26,413 nucleotides of DNA from Patescibacteria group bacterium (GTDB lineage Bacteria > Patescibacteriota > WWE3 > UBA101185 > UBA10185): NCBI GenBank assembly GCA_018056275.1, contig JAGPFW010000002.1, forward strand, positions 1-26,413, read 5' to 3'. Each line of letters opens with the position of its first letter. Positions within the stretch are counted from its first letter, which is position 1. Both the position numbers and the translations under genes were made by a program. A model generated the notes under the pieces. That model had not been told where the DNA came from. It searched no databases and was given only the letters and a program-made list of their open reading frames with translations. Below are positions 22,015-26,413 of the stretch, in pieces.

Positions 22015-23859
22015 ATGTCAATGACCTCAAAAGAAATACTACAAAAATACATAGATTTTTATAAATCCCGTAGTCATGTAGAAATACCCAATGTCTCTCT
22101 TGTCCCCGAAAACGATTCCACACTCCTTTTTGTAAACTCAGGCATGTTTCCACTTGTTCCCTATTTGATGGGGCAAGAACATCCAATGGGAACTCGTCTA
22201 GTAAATGTGCAAAGATGCATTCGTTTTGAAGACATGGACGAGGTAGGAGACAATCGCCATACAACAGCCTTTCACATGATCGGTAATTGGAGCTTAAACG
22301 ATTACTTTAAAAAAGAGCAGTTAAATTGGATTTACGAGTTTATTTTTGAAGAGCTAAAACTTGACCCCCAAAGAATTTACGCCACCGTTTTTGGTGGTAG
22401 CCCGGAGGTCTATCAGGATGACACTGCAGTAGAAATCTTAAAAGAAATCTTTGCCAAAAAGGGGATTGACCCAAAAGTCGGCGAGAGGATTTTTTATGTT
22501 AAAGGTAAAAATAATTGGTGGCAAAGAGGTGATGCCGTAGGTGAATTGGGTGGTCCAAGTAGTGAAATTTTTTATTATGTCCCAAATGATCCTTCCAAAG
22601 GGAAAGGTCAAGATTTAATAGCTAATGAAGAGGCGTTTTTAGAAATTGGGAATTCGGTTTTTTTGCAGTATGTAAAAACTACGGATGGGTGGGAGCCTAT
22701 GTCAATGAATAATATTGATTTTGGTGGTGGATTGGAGCGTCTGGCAATGGTTGTGCAGGGAAAAGAAGATATTTTTGAAACTGATAATTTTTGGCCCATT
22801 ATTGAAAAATTGCAAGAGCTGGCAGGTAAAGGTTACAAGGATTCTTCAGAAATTACGCGGCATATGCGAATTGTGGCAGATCATATTAGGGCTAGTGTTT
22901 TCTTGGCTATGGATGGGGTTTTGCCCTCTAATAAGGATCAGGGTTACGTTTTGCGTCGGCTGCTCAGGCGAATAGTGCGTTCAGGTAAGGTTTTGGGTTT
23001 GGAAAAGGATATTTCGGTGGGGTTGGTGGGTATTGTTGTAGATTTGTTTTCATGGCTTTATCCTCAACTCCCAGAACTGCAATCAAAAATGGAAGAGATT
23101 TTTGCGGATGAGGAGGCAAAGTTTAGGAAGACCTTGCATAAGGCCTCTAGGGAGGTGGAAAAGTTTTTGTCTACTTTGACAGAAGGTATTACCCTATCTG
23201 AAGTTATTGCGGCGCAACAATCCGCTGTTTTTTACCAATCTTTTGGGTATCCCCCAGAGGATTTTTTTGCTGATCTAAAAGAAAGAAATATAAATCTTGA
23301 TAAGAAACAGTTTTTGTCAGAAAGCCAAAGGATTTTTGAAGAACACAAGGAAAAATCCCGCGCTGGTGTGAATCAAAAATTTAAAGGAGGTTTGGCAGAT
23401 TCGGAAGAGATAACCGTGAAATACCATACCACGGCGCATCTTTTACATGCGGCTCTAATTCAAGTTACAAAAAGCCACGCAACACAAGCAGGAAGCAATA
23501 TTAATTCGGAAAGAATAAGATTTGATTTTAATTTTGATAGATTGTTAAGCCCAGAAGAGTTGGCTGAAGTGGAAAAATTGGTAAATGGTGCAGTTGCGCA
23601 AAAAATGCCTGTAAATTTTGTGATTCTAGATAAAGAGGAAGCAGTTGCAACGGGAGCAATGCACTTGGATTTGGATAAGTACGGGGATAAGGTTAAGGTT
23701 TATTATGTGGGAGACTCTTTGGAGGAGGCTTTTAGCAAGGAATTTTGCGGAGGGCCTCATGTGGAAAATACCGCTGATCTTTGTCCCATATCTATTTATA
23801 AGCAGGAAAAGATGGGTAGGGGTGTGGTAAGGGTTTATGTGAAGTTTGTCAAATCCTAA
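22015..23859 (+). CDS. alaS: Alanyl-tRNA synthetase, minimal form
   Basis: AlaRS charges tRNA-Ala. The class II catalytic core is intact: SLVPENDSTLLFVNSGMFPL (motif 1 region), RCIRFEDMDEVGDNRHTT (motif 2 region) and GGGLERLAMV (motif 3). The editing site keeps H471xxxH475 and C578xxxH582, though the usual CGGTH reads CGGPH. At 614 aa it is well short of the usual 870 or so: the beta-barrel that normally precedes the HxxxH motif seems absent, since EEHKEKSRAG runs into VKYHTTAHLLH after about 20 residues, and the C-terminal C-Ala (coiled coil plus globular) domain is missing. The ATG at 22015 follows TATACC (22002-22007) by 7 bases; ATG 22021 is an alternative. Confidence 0.95.
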   Translation: MSMTSKEILQKYIDFYKSRSHVEIPNVSLVPENDSTLLFVNSGMFPLVPYLMGQEHPMGTRLVNVQRCIRFEDMDEVGDNRHTTAFHMIGNWSLNDYFKKEQLNWIYEFIFEELKLDPQRIYATVFGGSPEVYQDDTAVEILKEIFAKKGIDPKVGERIFYVKGKNNWWQRGDAVGELGGPSSEIFYYVPNDPSKGKGQDLIANEEAFLEIGNSVFLQYVKTTDGWEPMSMNNIDFGGGLERLAMVVQGKEDIFETDNFWPIIEKLQELAGKGYKDSSEITRHMRIVADHIRASVFLAMDGVLPSNKDQGYVLRRLLRRIVRSGKVLGLEKDISVGLVGIVVDLFSWLYPQLPELQSKMEEIFADEEAKFRKTLHKASREVEKFLSTLTEGITLSEVIAAQQSAVFYQSFGYPPEDFFADLKERNINLDKKQFLSESQRIFEEHKEKSRAGVNQKFKGGLADSEEITVKYHTTAHLLHAALIQVTKSHATQAGSNINSERIRFDFNFDRLLSPEELAEVEKLVNGAVAQKMPVNFVILDKEEAVATGAMHLDLDKYGDKVKVYYVGDSLEEAFSKEFCGGPHVENTADLCPISIYKQEKMGRGVVRVYVKFVKS

Positions 23860-23884
23860 GTGGCTTGCGAATATCTTTAGGGTC

Positions 23885-23911
23885 TTGACACTCTTCCATT
23901 GAGAGTGCTAT
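23885..23911. promoter_or_regulatory. CIRCE operator of groESL
   Basis: TTGACACTC (23885-23893), nine bases and GAGTGCTAT (23903-23911) match TTAGCACTC-N9-GAGTGCTAA at 7 of 9 and 8 of 9 positions. The left half overlaps the -35 and the right half reaches the -10, so bound HrcA would exclude RNA polymerase. Confidence 0.9.
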
Positions 23912-23914
23912 AAA
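23885..23914 (+). promoter_or_regulatory. Promoter of groES-groEL
   Basis: TTGACA (23885-23890), 18 bases, then TATAAA (23909-23914). The leader is about 50 bases with AAAGGAGG (23957-23964) close before the groES ATG. The whole promoter is occupied by the CIRCE operator. Confidence 0.75.
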
Positions 23915-23970
23915 ATACACTGTTAGTTCATTATCAAGTACAAAATTTATAATCTCAAAGGAGGTAAAAT

Positions 23971-24264
23971 ATGAAAACAGTTAAGCCCTTATTTGATTAT
24001 CTGCTCATCCGACCCTTAGAAGGTGAGACAACTCGTCCTTCTGGCATAGTAATTCCAGATACAGCTAAAGAGAAACCCCAAGAAGGAAAAGTCATTTCTG
24101 TAGGTCCTGGAGTAAAGGATAAGGATGGTAACACTATCCCCATGGAAATAGAAGTGGGTTCAGTAGTTATGTATAAAAAATGGGGAGGTACCGAAATAAA
24201 AATAAATGGAGAAGAGCATATTTTAGTTAAGCAAGAGGATATTCTTGCTGTTATAGAGGAATAA
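23971..24264 (+). CDS. groES: GroES co-chaperonin
   Basis: The 97-aa protein caps the GroEL ring. It opens with VKPLFDYLLIRPLEGETTRPSG, the usual start with the mobile loop at about residues 17-33 (SGIVIPDTAKEKPQEG), and ends DILAVIEE. A strong AAAGGAGG precedes the ATG. It leads the CIRCE-controlled operon, 32 bases ahead of groEL, so expression should rise on heat stress when HrcA is released. Confidence 0.97.
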   Translation: MKTVKPLFDYLLIRPLEGETTRPSGIVIPDTAKEKPQEGKVISVGPGVKDKDGNTIPMEIEVGSVVMYKKWGGTEIKINGEEHILVKQEDILAVIEE

Positions 24265-24296
24265 TTAGATAAGTAATTGGTTTTTAAGGAGAATTT

Positions 24297-25952
24297 ATGT
24301 CAGCAAAAAATGTAATTTATGACGATGAAGCTCGTCAAAAACTAAAAGCAGGTATTGATAAGTTAGCCAGAGCTGTAGTTACAACTCTTGGACCCAAAGG
24401 AAAGAATGTAGCTATAGCAAGAAGTTGGGGAGCCCCTCAAGTCGTGCATGATGGCGTTACTGTAGCAAAAGAAATTGAGTTAAAAGACCCTTTTGAAAAT
24501 ATGGGGGCGCAATTAGTAAAGGAGGCTGCAACAAAGACTAATGATATTGCAGGGGATGGTACTACAACAGCCACTTTGCTTACTCAAGCTATTGTAGATG
24601 AGGGTTTGCGCAACATTTCAGCAGGCGCTAATCCTATGATTTTGCGTAGAGGCTTGGAAAAGGCCTTGGAAAAAGTGGTGGATCGTATTGGTAGTTTGTC
24701 TGTAAAGATTTCCACTCGAGAGGAGCGCGCTCAAGTAGCAACAATTTCCGCACAAGACGAAAAAATTGGAAACATTATTGCCGAAGCTATGGAAAAAGTT
24801 GGCGATGACGGTGTTTTGACTGTTGGGGAGTCAAAAGGTTTGGAAATGGAATTAGAGTACAAGGAAGGAATGCAGTTTGATAAAGGTTATTCTTCCCCTT
24901 ATTTTGTAACTGATTCCGAGAAAATGGTGGCAGAAATTGAGGATCCCTATATTTTGGTTACAGATCAAAAAGTTACTAATATTCAGGAACTTCTTCCCAT
25001 GTTGGAAAATCTAGTAAAAGTTTCTAAGAATCTCGTCATTTTAAGCGAAGGGATTGAAGGAGAAGCTTTGGCCACTTTGGTGGTTAATAAATTGCGTGGT
25101 ACCTTTAATGCTCTAGCTGTTGAAGCCCCTGGTTTTGGTGACCGCAGAAAAGCTATGTTGGAGGATATTGCCATATTGACTGGTGCCACAATGATAAGTT
25201 CGGATATGGGAAGAAAACTAGACTCTGTAACCGTTGATGATTTAGGAAGAGCGGAAAAAGTAGTTGCCACTAAGGATGAAACCACAATCGTAGGCGGTCA
25301 AGGTGCTAAAGAAAAGATCAATGACCGAGTCAATCAGATCAAGTCCCAAATAGAGGCTTCTGATTCCGATTATGATAAAGAGAAGCTTAAGGAAAGAATG
25401 GCAAAACTTTCAGGTGGGGTTGCCGTAATAAATGTTGGTGCCGCAACAGAGACAGAATTAAAAGAGAAGAAGTTGCGTGTGGAAGATGCTGTTAACGCTA
25501 CAAGGGCCGCTGTAGAGGAGGGAATTGTTCCTGGCGGTGGCGTGGCATTTCTTAGAGCTAGGGAAGCAGTAAAAGAGTTAAAGTTAGAAGGAGATGAACA
25601 AACAGGAGCTAATATCCTGTTTTCTGCTTTAGATAGGCCAATTAGAAGACTAATAGAGAATGCTGGTAGAGATGCGGGAGAAGTTTTGGCAGGTTTATCT
25701 GTTGCTGCAGAAAAATCCGATTATAAGGGTAAAAAAGAGAATGTCGGATTTAATGTAATGACAATGTCTTATGGCGACATGATTGCAGAAGGAATTATTG
25801 ACCCCGCAAAAGTCACCCGAAGTGCTTTGCAGAACGCAGTTTCTGTTGCAACTATGGTCTTAACCACTGACTGTCTAGTTGCCGAAGAACCTGAAAAAGA
25901 GGAGCATATGGGCGAAGCTGGTGGTATGGGAGGTATGGGTGGAATGATGTAA
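24297..25952 (+). CDS. groEL: GroEL chaperonin
   Basis: The 551-aa chaperonin has the ATP-binding segments TTLGPKGKNV (29-38) and GDGTTTATLL (86-95) with catalytic Asp87, and the hydrolytic Asp in RVEDAVNATRAAVEEG. It ends in the typical Gly/Met-rich tail. AAGGAG (24286-24291) precedes the ATG. Fourteen-subunit rings fold cytosolic proteins and also feed back on HrcA. The operon ends at the terminator at 25981. Full length and all motifs are present, so it should be functional. Confidence 0.97.
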   Translation: MSAKNVIYDDEARQKLKAGIDKLARAVVTTLGPKGKNVAIARSWGAPQVVHDGVTVAKEIELKDPFENMGAQLVKEAATKTNDIAGDGTTTATLLTQAIVDEGLRNISAGANPMILRRGLEKALEKVVDRIGSLSVKISTREERAQVATISAQDEKIGNIIAEAMEKVGDDGVLTVGESKGLEMELEYKEGMQFDKGYSSPYFVTDSEKMVAEIEDPYILVTDQKVTNIQELLPMLENLVKVSKNLVILSEGIEGEALATLVVNKLRGTFNALAVEAPGFGDRRKAMLEDIAILTGATMISSDMGRKLDSVTVDDLGRAEKVVATKDETTIVGGQGAKEKINDRVNQIKSQIEASDSDYDKEKLKERMAKLSGGVAVINVGAATETELKEKKLRVEDAVNATRAAVEEGIVPGGGVAFLRAREAVKELKLEGDEQTGANILFSALDRPIRRLIENAGRDAGEVLAGLSVAAEKSDYKGKKENVGFNVMTMSYGDMIAEGIIDPAKVTRSALQNAVSVATMVLTTDCLVAEEPEKEEHMGEAGGMGGMGGMM

Positions 25953-25980
25953 TCTCTCAAACCCTATCTTTATGGTAAAC

Positions 25981-26010
25981 AAAAAGAGCCCCTTGCGGGG
26001 CTCTTTTTTT
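25981..26010. terminator. Bidirectional terminator between groEL and hsp20
   Basis: AAAAAGAGCCCC (25981-25992) pairs perfectly with GGGGCTCTTTTT (25997-26008) over a TTGC loop, with T-tracts on both strands. It sits between convergent genes and can end both transcripts. Confidence 0.9.
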
Positions 26011-26027
26011 GTGCATAGCAAAGAAAA

Positions 26028-26413
26028 TTATTTTTTACTTTTAACCTCAATCCTTTTTCGTTTCTCTTCTTCTGCTACAGGGATGGTTACCTTCAAAATT
26101 CCATTCACTACCTCTGCCTCTGCTTTTTCAGCATTTACTCCTCTTGGGAGATTTACTGAGTAATGAAAGGATCTTTGTCTTGTTTCCCTGTAAACAGCCT
26201 TCTTGGCTCCTTTTTGTTCTTCGGTTTCCTCCATGGAAGCTTCAATCGTTAGAACATTTCCTTCTATAAACATTTCTACTTTATCCTCGGGAATACCAGG
26301 AACTTGGGCTTCTATTACAACCTTATCATCTGTTTCGTAGATATCAAGACCTGAGGATTGAGGGAAACTATCCCAATTTGGATTAAAACTTGGCCAGAGA
26401 TCCTCGTCCCAAA
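26028..26413 (-). CDS. Hsp20/alpha-crystallin small heat-shock protein, 5' part outside window
   Basis: The frame is open from the window edge to a TAA at 26028, so the start codon lies beyond the window; about 127 residues are visible. A short Trp/Pro-rich start (WDEDLWPSFNP) leads to the alpha-crystallin domain, beginning GLDIYETDDKVVIEAQVPG, and including RSFHYSVNLP and the family signature NGILKVTIP, then a short RIEV tail resembling the I/V-x-I/V anchor. It binds unfolding proteins without ATP. The location beside groESL fits a stress cluster; its promoter is not seen. An internal Met (26273) is not the start. Confidence 0.93.
   Translation of the reverse strand, partial: WDEDLWPSFNPNWDSFPQSSGLDIYETDDKVVIEAQVPGIPEDKVEMFIEGNVLTIEASMEETEEQKGAKKAVYRETRQRSFHYSVNLPRGVNAEKAEAEVVNGILKVTIPVAEEEKRKRIEVKSKK

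Overview
The window reads as a compact, AT-rich bacterial chromosome segment using the standard code: genes end in TAA, TAG and TGA, including a TGA inside an ATGA overlap. Several housekeeping proteins are short (HrcA about 240 aa, thioredoxin 87 aa, a TsaB-like protein of 109 aa, AlaRS of 614 aa without the C-terminal domain, a DnaJ without zinc finger). Genes are tightly packed, and many first genes seem to start directly at the predicted transcription start. Together this suggests a reduced genome such as the Candidate Phyla Radiation (Patescibacteria), perhaps Microgenomates or WWE3-like. That assignment is inference; no rRNA or tRNA gene was seen.

Layout. 1-5437: an edge methyltransferase, two extended SDR sugar-nucleotide epimerases, a G+C-rich orphan gene followed by a perfect 16-bp hairpin, and two tandem membrane-anchored GT2 glycosyltransferases (surface glycan or glycolipid synthesis). 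5487-7301: lepA. 7418-7759: a second orphan gene with its own promoter and terminator. 7887-12194: hrcA-grpE, dnaK and a DnaJ-family gene, with a CIRCE operator before hrcA. 12375-12641: a small orphan membrane protein. 12685-14111 (minus): thioredoxin and GAPDH. 14257-15645: a truncated TsaB-like gene and a UbiA-family prenyltransferase. 15647-16553 (minus): two small membrane proteins. 16579-18475: an O-antigen ligase-like membrane protein and an anchored TPR protein. 18478-19638 (minus): an anchored PEGA/SH3b protein. 19881-21328: a radical SAM/SPASM enzyme, a 35-aa Cys-containing peptide and a strong terminator. 21331-23859: a GNAT acetyltransferase and alaS. 23885-25952: CIRCE-groES-groEL. 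26028 to the edge (minus): an Hsp20 gene, partial.

How it works together. HrcA probably represses its own operon and groESL through the two CIRCE sites; dnaK has no visible CIRCE of its own. The epimerases, GT2 enzymes, UbiA protein and O-antigen ligase fit envelope polysaccharide assembly. The most novel-looking item is the radical SAM/SPASM gene plus 35-aa peptide, which has the form of a minimal RiPP (ribosomally made, post-translationally modified peptide) locus. A second theme is several orphan genes that stand apart from the AT-rich, often leaderless host genes by higher G+C, strong AGGAGG ribosome sites and individual promoters.

No stretch longer than about 300 bases lacks a gene. The larger gaps (1386-1538, 2277-2399, 7302-7417, 7760-7914, 12195-12374, 14112-14256, 19639-19880, 21802-22014) hold the promoters, operators and hairpins listed, or nothing recognisable.
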